Part shown: piece by piece, positions 53,401 through 64,000 of the stretch
Layout of the letters: each line of letters starts with the position of its first letter
Numbering within the stretch: the stretch's first letter is position 1
NCBI RefSeq assembly: GCF_040581485.1
Contig: NC_090132.1
Location: 23,280,911-23,344,910, forward strand
Length of the DNA: 64,000 nucleotides
Direction of reading: 5' to 3'
Origin: Linepithema humile
Lineage: Eukaryota > Arthropoda > Insecta > Hymenoptera > Formicidae
Made by a program: the position numbers and the translations under genes
Notes under the pieces: generated by a model
The model's database searches: none
What the model saw: only the letters and a program-made list of their open reading frames with translations
What the model was told of the DNA's origin: nothing

Positions 53401-56400
53401 ATTGCGTACAATTAGAACTCGATTCAATGGTCGGAATAAATGGTCGGTGGACAAGATAATTAGAGCAGGATAGACCATAACAAGTACGTCGAGTGTCCGT
53501 CGTGTCGGCGTAACGCTCCCCCCCGTTTGTAATTTGTGTAACACTTTTTGATCGTTTATCGATATACCGTACTTGTTAACGCTATATATAAAAATAAATA
53601 AATAAATAAATATATATATATAAAATATATCTGTTTTTACGCGGTGATTCCCCCGGTTGAGATGCGCCGTCATCGTCGGTCGTCGATTGATCGATTGTGT
53701 TCGAACGGTATTTATGGGGGCACAGCTCGATGGAAGGACGTGGGGGAATTACCAGCGTCCGAAGGACGAGAGCGGTATTCCAAGCGTAGGGAATCTATTG
53801 TACATTGATTATTGATACATTAATTATGATAACAATAAATTATATACAAAGTCATATCGGATCTGCGTCAGTAATTTCGCTTTGGTTTTCTGGACAAGTT
53901 TCTGTTCGTTCTTTTTTTTTTTTTTTTCCTTCTCTTTTATCATTTCTCTCCCGTTTTTTTTTTTGTGGTCTCCATCCACGCGCGGTTAGACTGACGTTTT
54001 AATTTCGGACCCGACGTACGCAGTCCACGTTGTTCTCCGTTTTTTTCCTCGTTTTACCGATTAATTTCTATGGATTGGATGAATCCCCGTTTCCTCACGT
54101 GTGGCGATGTTACGTCCTTCTCTTTTCTTCTTTTTTTTTTCGTTCTTATCCGTATCTCTTTACCGCATTGCCGGATTCGTCGCTCGACCGGACGACAATA
54201 CCATGTGTGAGTAATCCCTTACAATGCCTGTGTTAATAGTGGATATTACGATTTTTTCTCTTCGTCGTTATTTCATTCGTCTGCCGAAGTAGCACAAAGT
54301 CCCGCTTATGACCGAGTCTGGGCTCTCTGTCGCATTTGCGGACAGTCACATATATATATATATATATCATCTTTTCATGATAAAGTCTGCGAAGACGTAA
54401 CTTCAGTGATTATCGTTAAGGAAAAAATGGAATAATTAACAAAAGATGTATTCATTTTAATAACAAGAAGAGAGTATACTTTTGATTTTTAAATATCATA
54501 AATAAATGAAGCCTTTTTATGAATCTTCTGTTTCAGTATTAAGACGGAAAATCAATATGTCCTTGGGGTTGTATGCGACCTTTTCACCGTTATATAAGGT
54601 TGCAATAATGCGGCTATTAATTTACACTCGAGGCTGAACATGTTGTCAAGGTTTCGTTCATGCGAATGCAGCAGTAGCCCACACTCGTACTTGAATGATC
54701 TTTATGTCATTAGCTGATGCAAAATATAGGCGAATACACTTCTTTTATCCTTTGTTCTCATTATGTTGTACGTCTTCATGGCGAGTCGAGTTTCATCGTA
54801 TACTCGCTACTTAAGAATTTTTGTTGCCCATCGCGAATGTTACGCGATCTCGTCACGATGCTGTCATTTCCGCATGCGAAATTTGCGTTTTTTTTTTTTT
54901 TTTTTTTTTTATGTGAAATGTAAAATGTTACGTAAATTCTTAGCATTTAATTTATCACTGGTTTCTCATTGCAGTTAGCTTGCTTGGAACGCGATACCAT
55001 TATAAGCGTGCTTAGGCATGAACTTTCACGGGAATGAAATTGCATACACGTACCGCAACTTAGATTTCTCATTTATTTATGAAAACTGCTTAATACAACA
55101 TTATTTGCACCTCGCTTTATATTATCGCCCTTGTTTCGTTACCTCCGCTAAAGAACGTTACGTTACCTACCTAAAGAAAGATTGATCTTTTTATTCTTAA
55201 ATTAACAATACTGCACGTGTCCCGCTGAAATTCTCGAAGTCGCTAAACATCAAATGCCTTTATTTCGGCACAAATGTATCCCGATGTTTATACCTATGTC
55301 CCTCTAACGCCATTAAAATAGCCGTTGTTGTTAATAATAAAATTCCAAACAACTCTTGGCAATCTACGACAAAGACATACAGCTTGACATTAACAGCGAT
55401 CTAACTTTTGCCGGATGACACTTTTGCCGTAAATTTCACGGATGTCTGTCAATACGTTGAAAGTTACTTGTCCGTGCATGTAAATTGACAAGTAGTATTT
55501 CGGATTTTATTATAGAAACCTATCATGTATAGATACCATCGATTCATCGAATAATTTCTCCGCAAGCCTTTGTCATATTTGAATTAGCTATCGACATTTT
55601 GTCGAACGCTGCAGAGATTCACAGTGAAAAAAAAAAGAGAGCAAAAAAATAGTGCACCGTAGCATGTGTGCCTATATCAGGTTTACATTTCCTCAGATAT
55701 TTCATCGACACTCGTTTCACCGTTTGTCTTTATTTCTCTCACGTTTTTTCTCGTATTTTTTTTAGCGGAAAATCAATCCGTTCCGATTTTCTAACTTAAA
55801 TTTACTTGCAGATGTTCAAGTCGAAAAGCAGGAGATATCTAATAAACGGGAGAACAATAATTCCGTGTATGCCGCTGAGAAATCTTCGGATAAACGAACG
55901 ACGAATGGCGGAATCGAGGTGAACAATGCGAGCGTCGTAAATTCGCCGGATCTTAGCCCCGTAAAACACGTGCGTAACGGAGAAGCAGAGGAGACAGAAG
56001 TTAGAAAAACGAAGGTAAGTTTGTACTTTGAAAGTAGTTATCGCTAACATCGTTAAATGTAGATCTGCCATTTGTTAAAACAAAATAGAAAGAGCGGGAG
56101 AAATGTAAATATACTTTTGAAAGATTTTATAAAATATTTGATTTAACGAATACGTAAAATAAATAGGATTCGAAAAGAAATATTGGGATTTGAAATGAAA
56201 AGTACATTTCCAATATTATGCAATGCAATTCTAATATAAAATAAAAAGTGCACATTTCTAATATTATGCACTGTCCATTTTTATGTTTGCTCATCAGAAA
56301 TCATTATTTTTCTGTTCAGAGATGGCCAACCGATAAAGCCTATTATATAGCCAAGGAGCTTCTCATGACAGAACGGACGTACAAAAAAGATTTGGATGTT

Positions 56401-58980
56401 ATTAACGTGGTGAGTCTTCGCATTTTGCTTTACAGCTAAGAAACGTGAAAAATTAATTTCTCCAAATTAATTCTGAGCTAGAAAAATCATATTTTTGTGC
56501 AGTGGTTCCGAGAGGAGGTTTCTAGGGAAGCGGAATTAGAGGGAGAATCGGTAGTCTCTTTAATTGAGCTACTCGCCGATGTGCACGGGCCGTGCCTTCA
56601 AGAAATGGAGGCGCGTCTGGCACGTTGGGAGAGCAACGCTCGTCACAATATCGGTGACTTCTTGTACAATACCCTATTGAACATACTGCCTCTCTACGAC
56701 CAATACCTGGAGAATCTAATTCCGGTATTGGAGAAAATGGAATACTCTATGCGAACGTCACGACGCTTCGACCAGCTTTGCCGAGATTTCGAGTCGCAGA
56801 AGCACTGTTACCTGCCATTAACTTCATTCCTTTTGAAACCTTTACAACGATTATTGCATTACAATAGTATTATCGACAGTAAGTAGACTGACGTTAATTA
56901 TCGGATTTCTAACGTACCCGATAATTATCTCTCTTTCTCTCTCTCTCTCTCTTTCAATATTTCCAAGCGTTTTTTTTTCTTTAGGATTATTAGATCACTA
57001 TCCGAAGGATCATACCGACTTCGAGGACTGTTTGGCAGCGAGAGATAGACTCGGCGAGACATTACTAGAGGGACTCACGATTATAAATCAAGCGGTGAGA
57101 TTGCTCAAATGTTTAATATAAACGAAAAGAATCCGTTGTGTAAATTGATTCTAATTTTTTAAAATTTGTTATTGTAGGAAAATCTGGTGCAACTGTGCGA
57201 AATGCAAAGGGACATAACTGGATTTGATAATCTGGTGCAAGAAGGTCGAAGATTTATTAGACAAGGTTGCCTGCAGAAGTATAGCCGCAAAGGCTTTCAA
57301 CAACGCATGTTTTTCTTGGTAAGTCTACCGCACATATCTCATTAGTTAGCGTAGCGAGTAAACGGCAACTTGAAATCAATACTGCGTTTGCTTTCACAGT
57401 TCTCAGACGTGTTACTGTATACATTCCGTACGCAACAACCAACGCAATGTTTCCGTGTACACGGCCAGCTTCCATTAAAAGGAATGAAAATTCAAGATGC
57501 GGATAATAAGACTGGGACGGATTTTGCATTTATTATCGATGGAAATCAGTGAGTATCAAATTCCGCGAATTGCACTGTGCGCACTGTTAAGGAGAGAATA
57601 ATAAAGTGTAAAGAGACTAGAAGAGATACTAAATGGTCGTTAAAAGGTCATAGCATTGTTGAGAAGTCAATTCGCTAAACTGATTTCATTGAAGCATACA
57701 TGCTATTGATATAAGACTTCTGCTCAGTATCTGCTCAGTCCAGCTGTAACTTTAACTCGGTAAAATATTACCTAGTTAGCTGAATATTTTTATCTTGTTA
57801 CACTTGAACATTAAGAGCATTATGATTTAAAACTTCTATTTCAAAATGTTAAAACAAAGTAATTTTGACAATAGTTTTCAACAATTTTTATGCTTTAAAT
57901 ATGTTAAAGTAAAAATAGTAAAAAGAAAAGAAGTACGTTAAAATAGAATGACTATTTTTAATATATTATTAATCCTTTGCGCTCGAAAGGCCTCATAGCA
58001 CCACTTTAACGAGCGCAAAAAAATTGGAATTGCGTTAATCAAATTAATTTTTGCAGATCATCATTAACAGTAGCAGCAAGTAACGAAGAAGAAAAAGAAA
58101 GGTGGATAGAAGATTTGAATATGGCTATAGCTCAAGCTGATGCGTCGGACGCAAAAATGCCGTATTTAAGTTTAAAGTCTTGCTGTAAGTGATTATTAAA
58201 CGATAAAAAGAATCTCGTCGAGTGAAAATTTCATCAAAATTTTCTTTTTATACAAAAGTTCTAGGATCAGCCGATGAAGTGGGAGATGGTTTAGGATTAG
58301 AAGTAGATCGAAATAGTTGCGGGGGTGCAAAGGCGTCGCAACGTAGTAATACTACAGTTCATGTTTGTTGGCATCGCAATACGAGTATTAGTTACAGTGA
58401 TCAGCTACGAGCGTTCCAAGTATGTTAAAATAACACTTGTGATTTCATGATGTTTTTAGTACTAATTCAGTAGATTTTTATATGAAAATTAATTACTCAC
58501 CATGTGTTTCAGAACCAGCTTAGTGGATTTCTTTTACGGAAATTCAAGAACAGCAACGGTTGGCAAAAGCTCTGGGTCGTATTCACCAACTTCTGCTTAT
58601 TCTTCTACAAGTCTCACCAAGATGACTTCCCATTGGCTAGTTTACCATTATTAGGATATACTGTTTCCACCCCGTCGGAGAAAGATGGGATCAATAAGGA
58701 CTTTGTATTCAAGCTGCAATTCAAAAATCATGTGTATTTCTTCCGAGCAGAAAGCGATTATACTTTTGGAAGGTAAATATGTAAAAAAAAAAATATTACT
58801 TTTATATTATTAATAATTATTATATTCATATTATTAATATATTATTAATAATTATATATAAATTTTGTCCATATCATATTTTAAGAAAAATATAATCTTT
58901 TCAGATGGATCGAAGTCATTCGAAGCGCAACTCAGCAGAATCATATGCCTGTTAGCGTGAACGGTAAAGAAGAATATTAG
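27744..58980 (+). CDS. Cdep: Cdep/FARP Rho-GEF isoform: FERM-FA-DH-PH-PH, 983 aa
   Basis: This is the FARP1/FARP2 orthologue, a membrane-linked guanine nucleotide exchange factor for Rho-family GTPases in neurites and synapses. Coding exons: 27832-28014, 29529-29633, 29708-29930, 30750-30873, 30962-31049, 31143-31298, 31473-31633, 31846-31920, 33616-33758, then 55812-56014, 56320-56409, 56503-56878, 56985-57094, 57178-57318, 57400-57548, 58057-58184, 58259-58419, 58513-58772 and 58905-58980. All 18 joins keep phase and give 983 residues (human FARP1 is about 1045). FERM is about residues 44-335, FERM-adjacent about 340-385, DH about 489-680, PH1 about 695-812, PH2 about 873-967. The C-terminus is NGKEEY. 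27744-27831 is 5' UTR after an acceptor TTTTATTACAG. This form skips the exons at 34516 and 48589. Confidence 0.92.
27832..33758 (+). CDS. Cdep: Cdep shared N-terminal module: FERM and FERM-adjacent domains (9 exons)
   Basis: The nine exons encode residues 1-419 plus one base. Residues 1-43 are a Ser/Pro/Gly-rich leader. The FERM F1 lobe begins KMLAVRVQMLDDSITMFQV and contains DYFGLEYQ and WLDLEKPV. F2 includes FYTPDPAQLEEEFTRYLF and KRDLAQGLL. F3 includes GIVVFQNYTKINTFSWAKI and the FKRKRFLIKLHPEG strand pair. FERM-adjacent sequence includes RYSGKTQKQIVEF and RQTFQRSNSFRQ. The last exon (33616-33758) is a Gly/Ser-rich linker ending LLPLGDP. The module ends in phase 1, the phase accepted by all three alternative C-termini. 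FERM domains bind membrane phosphoinositides and receptor tails. Confidence 0.93.
27832..43106 (+). CDS. Cdep: Predicted Cdep isoform B: FERM-FA plus giant tail, 3282 aa, no GEF domains
   Basis: Joining the nine FERM exons (1258 coding nt) to 34516-43106 (8591 nt) gives 9849 nt, exactly 3283 codons with the stop. Because the giant exon ends in a stop, this transcript cannot reach the DH-PH-PH exons. The nearest AATAAA after the stop is at 44239-44244. The structure is a prediction from reading phase and splice consensus. Confidence 0.65.
28571..28615 (+). repeat. (CT)n microsatellite in Cdep intron 1
   Basis: CT repeat with TT interruptions near its start, about 45 bp. Confidence 0.9.
30016..30652. 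mobile_element. Inverted-repeat DNA transposon (MITE-like), 637 bp, with 7-bp target duplication
   Basis: Left arm 30016-30136 and right arm 30528-30652 are near-identical inverted repeats starting AACCCCTGTCGAGCTG and ending CAGCTCGACAGGGGTT. The arms differ mainly at a homopolymer (G-run at 30625-30636 in the right arm, CT-rich in the left). Both ends are flanked by AACTATA (30009-30015 and 30653-30659), a 7-bp target-site duplication, or 9 bp TTAACTATA if the outer AA/TT is counted as target. There is no transposase frame, so it is non-autonomous. It sits in the Cdep intron 29931-30749; removing it leaves about 175 nt, a normal short intron. Confidence 0.9.
34069..34094 (+). repeat. (AT)n microsatellite before the giant exon
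   Basis: Pure AT run in the 757-nt intron 33759-34515. Confidence 0.9.
34455..34485 (+). repeat. (GA)n repeat 30 nt before the giant-exon acceptor
   Basis: A nearly pure GA run lies between about 30 and 60 nt upstream of the acceptor at 34514-34515, in the position where branch point and polypyrimidine tract normally are. The remaining tract is short (six T). It could weaken or regulate use of the giant exon. Confidence 0.85.
34516..43106 (+). CDS. Cdep: Giant alternative terminal exon of Cdep (2863 codons including stop), disordered tail
   Basis: One 8591-nt exon open from the acceptor (AATTTTTTCAG, ending 34515) to TGA at 43104-43106. Its acceptor phase matches exon 9, so the product is FERM-FA plus about 2862 residues, total 3282, without DH or PH domains. 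The sequence is charged and Ser/Pro-rich with no folded domain. Features: an SPR/SPK 9-nt tandem repeat (36213-36311), a KLSP/ILSP-rich stretch (37400-37640), many R-x-K-S sites (RAKSID, RTKSDP, RSKSLS, RAKSLD) resembling AGC-kinase or 14-3-3 sites, an Arg/Glu/Asp-rich region (35850-36900), an acidic stretch (40260-40400), a Pro-rich patch (41977-42050), and a polyQ end. Family analogy (4.1, coracle) suggests a cytoskeletal linker tail; that is inference. Confidence 0.8.
36213..36311 (+). repeat. Coding 9-bp tandem repeat, 11 units (SPR x5, SPK x6)
   Basis: Eleven in-frame copies of AGTCCGARA encode five Ser-Pro-Arg then six Ser-Pro-Lys triplets, residues about 986-1018 of isoform B. Each unit is a proline-directed kinase-type S-P-basic site. 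Unit variants (CCT, CCA, CGA, AAG) are few, as expected for a recently expanded minisatellite. Confidence 0.95.
44239..44248 (+). terminator. Candidate poly(A) signals of the giant-tail isoform
   Basis: Overlapping AATAAA hexamers about 1.1 kb after the stop at 43106, the first seen downstream. This would give a 3' UTR of about 1.15 kb. Confidence 0.4.
47296..47313 (+). repeat. C homopolymer (18 C)
   Basis: Uninterrupted C run in a Cdep intron; its length in the assembly may be unreliable. Confidence 0.85.
48589..48749 (+). CDS. Cdep: Small alternative terminal exon of Cdep (53 codons and stop)
   Basis: After an acceptor ending TTTTCGACAG at 48588 the frame reads GGDYNRWTFQNGYVNSPAW, then HMHYRVNQVRN, to TGA at 48747-48749. 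It enters in phase 1, matching Cdep exon 9, and would give a FERM-FA protein of about 472 residues. Synonymous sites are strongly C/G (TAC AAC CGC, ACC TTC CAG AAC, TAC GTG AAC), unlike the AT-rich intron around it, which argues for real coding sequence. A donor-like GTGCGT follows the CAG at 48668; using it would leave phase 0, which does not fit the DH exon at 55812. The nearest AATAAA is at 49340-49345. Confidence 0.6.
53046..53329. mobile_element. Possible degenerate inverted-repeat element, about 284 bp
   Basis: The left end TACAGAGTGCCCCATC and the reverse complement of the right end TACAGGATGTCCCACC match at 12 of 16 positions and resemble the TACAGGGTGTCCC ends common among insect Tc1/mariner-type elements. 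No clear target duplication and no transposase are seen. Confidence 0.35.
53357..53394 (+). repeat. (TA)n microsatellite, about 19 units
   Basis: Directly follows a CA-rich patch (53331-53350) next to the possible element at 53046-53329. Confidence 0.9.
54888..54910 (+). repeat. T homopolymer (23 T)
   Basis: Uninterrupted T run in the intron before the DH exons. Confidence 0.85.
55812..58980 (+). CDS. Cdep: Cdep C-terminal GEF module: linker, DH, PH1, PH2 (10 exons)
   Basis: Exon 55812-56014 is a polar linker (residues 420-487). The DH domain starts KAYYIAKELLMTERTYKKDL (conserved region 1), continues through ELLADVHGPCLQEM and LPLYDQYLENL, to the CR3-like helix SFLLKPLQRLLHYNSII, and ends about residue 680. 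PH1 runs from about CLQKYSRKGFQQRMFFLFSD to EEEKERWIEDLN. Exon 58259-58419 is a Ser/Gly/Asn-rich inter-PH linker. PH2 begins LSGFLLRKFKNSNGWQKLWV and ends RWIEVIRSAT. The terminal exon is 58905-58980, stop TAG. DH catalyses nucleotide exchange on Rho GTPases; in FARP proteins the PH domains restrain it (family knowledge). The phase at each of the nine internal joins agrees. Confidence 0.95.
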
Positions 58981-61900
58981 AACTAAATCTTCATGCACGA
59001 TTAATGAAATAATTATCAAGAACCACTCATTAAGGAATCATGCCGCAGGGTATAATTTTGAGATGGTATGTAACGAGAAAGTCTAAATCTTTGGCCTTAT
59101 ATATGAAATCAAAAGTTGTGAAATTGACATTTTAAATATTATATGTAATAAAGTTTTATTAGTTTTCTGGAAGAAAAACTTATCTCTCTAATTACATTTT
59201 TATACTATGACGAAAGATATTATAATTAAATCTTCATATTTTTGCAGTTTCTATTTTTCTTTGCACTCTGTGAGTGATCTTACTGCCAAATTTTAATACT
59301 CATCAAAATATTCATATCTTGATATTAAACTTATAATCAATACTCACATTAACCTTTATGAAAATGTTAAAAAATATATTTATAATTTTTTTTATTTATT
59401 ACTGCAACAATAAATACTTCTGTGGTTCTGTAATAATTTCACACTTTTTTCTAACATTGATACATGATATTATGGACATGCATAGTATATTTCATATTTA
59501 TTCGTTTTTCCAATTTAAATAGATCGTGAGATACAGCAAAAATATGGAGATTTAACAATATTTACTGATAATATCTTCTTACACATCATAAACATTTATT
59601 GAAAAATAATATTTTAATTATAAATTTCACGATACTATATTTTCGGACTTTCGATTATTCTTCCAGAAAACACAATTTTGAGAACAGTTAAAAATTATAA
59701 ATAAAAAATGTAATGAGAGAAAGTACAGAAGATAGTATAGAGAATTATTTAAAGATAACAATATAAAGAGATTTTATGTACAAATTGCAGAACATTTTGA
59801 TATGTGATTTATGCTTTTAATATTAATTTAATAAATGATGTTAAAATGTATTCAAATGAGTGACGAGAATCTCAATATAATGTCACAAATTTATGGAGAA
59901 TTTTAATTAATTATAATTATTCGTAAGAAGTAGATATATATAAAAAAATATATATATATGTAAATATACTTACACATATAGCAATTGCATTTGTTCAGAA
60001 ACTTTTTAAGCAACTTTTTGATATCTGTTTATAACGATAAAGACTTTGGAAAATAATAATAATTGATTGCTATTGCGCAATTATTATTCAGATTATAAAA
60101 CAGATATAATATTAAAATTGCATTCTAGTTATATCTTCATTAGTAATACATTTTTTAGACATCTTGTTATAATGTAAGTAAGACGACAGTCACATGAAAT
60201 TTTACATATTAGTATTAATATCGGACCAATTTTATAATCAAACTTTGTTCATGATTATCGTCTTCAATAGAACAGTAATTTTATTATCGCATTTCTATTT
60301 TATACGATCTAATTCGTATTAACAGAATGGATAACATGGGAGAACGGTTATAACGTAAATCGTAGTTATAAGATGATGCTTATGATGTTACTTTTAACAA
60401 AATGGTGCCATCGTGCTTTTTAGTATCAGTAGACTGATGTAGTATTTGCAAACAGACTGCAAAGAATCCCTGTAAGGAGATGGCACAATACACACGTTAT
60501 ATAATATATTTTTATTATCTCTATCACTCGGTTAAGTAAGGGGATTTGTAATTCCTTCTGTACTCCAACTTAAACAATGAATCAAAGAGACGAATTATCA
60601 TTAAGGTAACCATTATTCATATTTAATTGTCAACTTAGATCATATTAACATCCCCAAAAATGTTGCGAAAATGTACTAATCTATTCAAACGTCTATTATT
60701 TATTGTCATGAAATATTTAAAAAGACGTCTTTTGGATTTCTATGTTGTTTTTGGGAGAGATTGTTTGTTATGATTTAGATTACAATTAATATATAACATA
60801 AACTTTAAAAAAAGAGAACTAGTTGTATATATTGCCCGATTGAGAATCCATGACTCGTAGAAGCAGACAGTTTGCACAGATGGTTTATGGTAGACGAAGA
60901 CGTATATGTTTAAAAGTTTGTTTAAGGCAGTTCGTAGACTAGAATTTCCAAAACCCCAATTTTTTGCCTCATAAAATATTTGTTAGCCTGTATGTACAAT
61001 GCTTTCTGAGCGTTCAAAGGCCTAACAAATAATAAGATTGTTATAATACTATATGAGAATCCCGGTAAGCTAATATAAACACGATTCTCTTTGCTGTTTT
61101 TCAATGTGCCTAGTCAAATCAAATTGCGAAATGATATAATCGGTGACATCATGAAGAAAATACACAGTCATCTTATAGTATTTATAAATTTAAATCAAAT
61201 TACTGGCAATTGGATAAAAGTAAATTCAAATTTTATTAGCATAAGAATAGTATACTAAAGCGTATACTTAAGTGCAAAAAAACTGCAGCTAAAAAGAGCA
61301 GACTTATAACGTGTATCTCTAATAATAGAACTTGCGATAGCATCTAGAAACAGCAAATATAAGAAAGACGAGAATATATTGTTCTGCATAGAATCGAAGT
61401 TAGTTAAATATATTGCATGAAAAGAAGTTATATGTAGCGATTGCTATTACAGATTAATATTATATAACATGTAACATTGATTTTCTCATAGATAAGAACT
61501 TAGCGATTTTTTGATGAATCACTTCTCGATTCAGTCTATCAATTCTAGTGACGAAATAGCCAATCTATTTGAAATGTATACCTTTTTCCGATAAACGAAA
61601 TATATATTTCAGTAAAACATATTTAAATTATTTCCTGCAATTAAAAGAAATTAGTGTAATATCATTATGTATTAACATCGTCATCACTTTTGCTGCAATA
61701 AACATATGTTATGATAACCAACATGGTTTTTTTAAATAATAATCGAATATTTTCGATATACAAATTCTAAAAATTAATACTATCAATATAAATTATTTAT
61801 TTTGCATTTACTCAGCTACACGAGTTATATTGCAACACTGGAATTTTTTTATTAAACCGATTTATCGATGTTTTTTATTTAGCTGGATTTTCCAAATATT

Positions 61901-64000
61901 TGAGTTACGTTGTACTCTGTGATTCTTGATGCTATGTTATGTGGATAAATTATCAAAATGAAATGTAACTCAGTAACTATTTTTAGTTTTTACCACAACA
62001 GAATTTTGTTTATGATGTTTTTTCTAAAATGGGACGCGATAAAAAAACTGATTTATGATAAAAAAAAGTTGGGTTTATATTACATAACCATCTGAATTTA
62101 CAGATATGAGACTCGCCATACAAAATCGTAAACTTTGGAACTGTTTTAAAAAAGTGAATTTTATAATCTAAAGATATACAGATAAATGTTTTTAAAAAAT
62201 TAGAAAAGTGTAATAAACGTGATGGTTCTCACAGAGATGCTAATCATGCCCAAATTTTTGCTAAGGAAAGTAGCTAATAAAACTGTGATTGTAAGAGAAC
62301 ATTTGATGGTTCCGGTACGCTCTGTGTATTAAAATAGAGAATTAGAAATGGAATTAAGATTCCTGGGAAATACCATTATGTTTTTACCAACGTGACGTGG
62401 AAGAAGCAGCGGATGATACTTCGAGGTAAAAAAAAATTACAAGAACTTACTATTGTAACCGTGTTTATCTTTGCGGTAGCCGCACGATTAAGATGCGGCA
62501 TCGTGTCGCTCATAAATCGCACATGTGTCAAGCGTGGGAAAATAACTGCCCGTAAGATACGCTAAAATGTTTCTATTTCGCTTAATGAGCTAGTAATGAA
62601 TTTAATGAGTTTCGGTATCATGTATTTTTTACGACTATTACCTCTATGTGAATGTAGAAGATCGTTTGGCGGCTTAAGAAACCAATCTCATGAATAATCA
62701 TGACATACGGGATAGTAAATACCACGTTCAAATATAAAGAACAATCAGAAAGAAAGCGATTTATTAAATTGGTTTTTTGTACTTATTATTGAAAAAATCA
62801 ATCTTAATAATTAATCATCTTTTCTCTCTTTGTCTCTCAAGCTTCTTTAATAATTTCTTCTAAATAAAAATTCTATTTCTACTAATTCTCCTTATCATTT
62901 TTCAGGATCATAATGGATTTAGAAAAATTCGATTTCCTATAGAAGTCTTTCGTGATTAACCAAACGTTAACATTTACAACTGGTTCTAATTAACAAAAGG
63001 CTTCTCACCTTTTATAAAAAATTTATGGAGCTGTTCTCTCATTAAAGAAAACGACTGTACATAAATATTATGGAACATGATGATATAGATAATTAACAAT
63101 TTAATTTGTAACTCGTGTACAGTGTAGCTTATATATAATAGTTTCTATTGAAATTATTAAAAAAACGCTATATATATCACATAGTTATTTTTAACGTTCT
63201 GAAACACCGCTAGATAGAGATTGTTCGTAATTATTTAATAACACAAAAAATATTCCGCGGACAACAAGCTATGTTTTTATAATTTATTATAATCATTTCT
63301 GTAAAAACCGATTTATTAATTTTTATGCATCCTCCTAGCATATATTATAATTAATTTTCTCGTCTGAAGTCAAAAAACAACTAGGTATTGGTTTCTATTG
63401 CACATTTTCAGGGAAAAAAAATGTGTGGAATTCCCGCAATTATATATTCTAAGACGTCAAAGATTGTGAACGATATACAATAATTGCTTCTTCGATATCA
63501 GTGAAGGCAATCGCTTACGATCAACATAAGGAATCGACACTTAACTGTCGATGCATGGTATGAAGTAATAATATAAATTTATATTCACCGATTGCCCATT
63601 AATCGCTAAAAACGGCATCCAGATTATTATTTCGAAGTAATTTATCCGTATTTATTTTGATTTCTCGGTATTTATCTTGATCTGGAAGAAATGATTGTAA
63701 CAGTTTCTAAATTTGTAAACTCATAATCTCTATAGTCTGAATTTTGAAGTTCTCGCAAGGGAAACGATTATATCAAAGGTATTGTTTTCCATTTAGATAA
63801 AGAGACTCAGGATTTATGATTACGGACTTTAAGGATCGTCTTCCGCAGGATGACTTGATGATTTATCATTCTTTAGTTATCACGGTTTCTTCATCGTTTC
63901 CATGGAAATCTAAATCGCGTCCAATAAAACATAGTAATCAGGTCAATGTCTAGATGTTTAATAGTGAAAGTTATCGTATTCTTTTGATCGGATTTTTGTA
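58981..64000. other. Cdep 3' UTR and AT-rich 3' flank
   Basis: After the Cdep stop only AT-rich sequence is seen. The longest open frame (60922-61104 minus, 60 codons) matches nothing recognisable. A slightly GC-richer patch at 62460-62580 has no coding frame. No gene is supported. Confidence 0.5.
59147..59152 (+). terminator. Candidate poly(A) signal of the GEF isoform
   Basis: AATAAA 167 nt after the stop at 58980, followed by T-rich sequence. It is the first good signal downstream; later ones exist in the AT-rich flank, so longer UTRs are possible. Confidence 0.5.

Larger units (their letters stand above)
48750..55811 (+). other. Large intron before the DH exons
   Basis: AT-rich, 7.1 kb. 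It holds an (AT)n run at 53357-53394, a possible 284-bp inverted-repeat element (53046-53329), a (TA)n run at 54351-54367, a 23-T tract at 54888-54910, and a GC-richer patch at 53640-53800. Nested minus-strand open frame 52748-52954 is discussed as a finding. No tRNA or other RNA gene was recognised. Confidence 0.5.

Overview
The window is nuclear DNA of an insect. Long AT-rich introns and spacers full of microsatellites alternate with short CpG-rich islands and GC-rich coding exons, and all protein-coding genes are split by GT-AG introns. The protein sequences and the genome texture suggest Hymenoptera, probably an ant; this is an inference from style and not a species identification.

Layout. 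(1) 1-538, minus strand: the 5' part of a PQBP1 gene (three coding exons, running off the left edge). (2) 2230-3038, plus strand: a complete four-exon Cdc42 gene, divergent from PQBP1 and sharing its upstream region. (3) 3039-about 7000: AT-rich spacer. (4) 7000-18233, plus strand: a CpG-rich leader followed by a three-exon gene for a protein of about 1510 residues. It is dominated by acidic, Gln, Pro, His, Ala and Ser runs, with a few more complex blocks. I do not recognise the family. (5) 18234-25850: spacer with many simple repeats. (6) 25850-58980, plus strand: one large gene, the FARP1/FARP2 family (Drosophila Cdep), encoding FERM, FERM-adjacent, DH, PH and PH domains. (7) 58981-64000: AT-rich 3' flank with no supported gene.

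The most interesting structure is in the Cdep gene. Nine exons (27832-33758) encode the FERM and FERM-adjacent region and end in phase 1. Three different downstream acceptors are all phase 1 and all stay in frame. One opens a single giant exon (34516-43106) that adds about 2863 disordered, phospho-motif-rich residues and then stops. One opens a small exon (48589-48749) that adds about 53 residues and then stops. One opens the ten-exon DH-PH-PH block (55812-58980). The locus therefore appears able to make a Rho-GEF of 983 residues, a GEF-less FERM protein of 3282 residues, and a short FERM-only protein, by choice of C-terminal exon. A GA repeat sits just before the giant exon's acceptor. An apparently young 637-bp inverted-repeat transposon with a 7-bp target duplication lies in a FERM intron.

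How the genes connect: Cdc42 is a membrane-anchored Rho-family switch, and FARP-family proteins are Rho-family GEFs, so a GTPase and a possible regulator lie about 25 kb apart. PQBP1 is a nuclear splicing/transcription adaptor and is probably only a promoter neighbour. All exon joins were derived by hand from splice consensus and reading phase; no transcript evidence was available.
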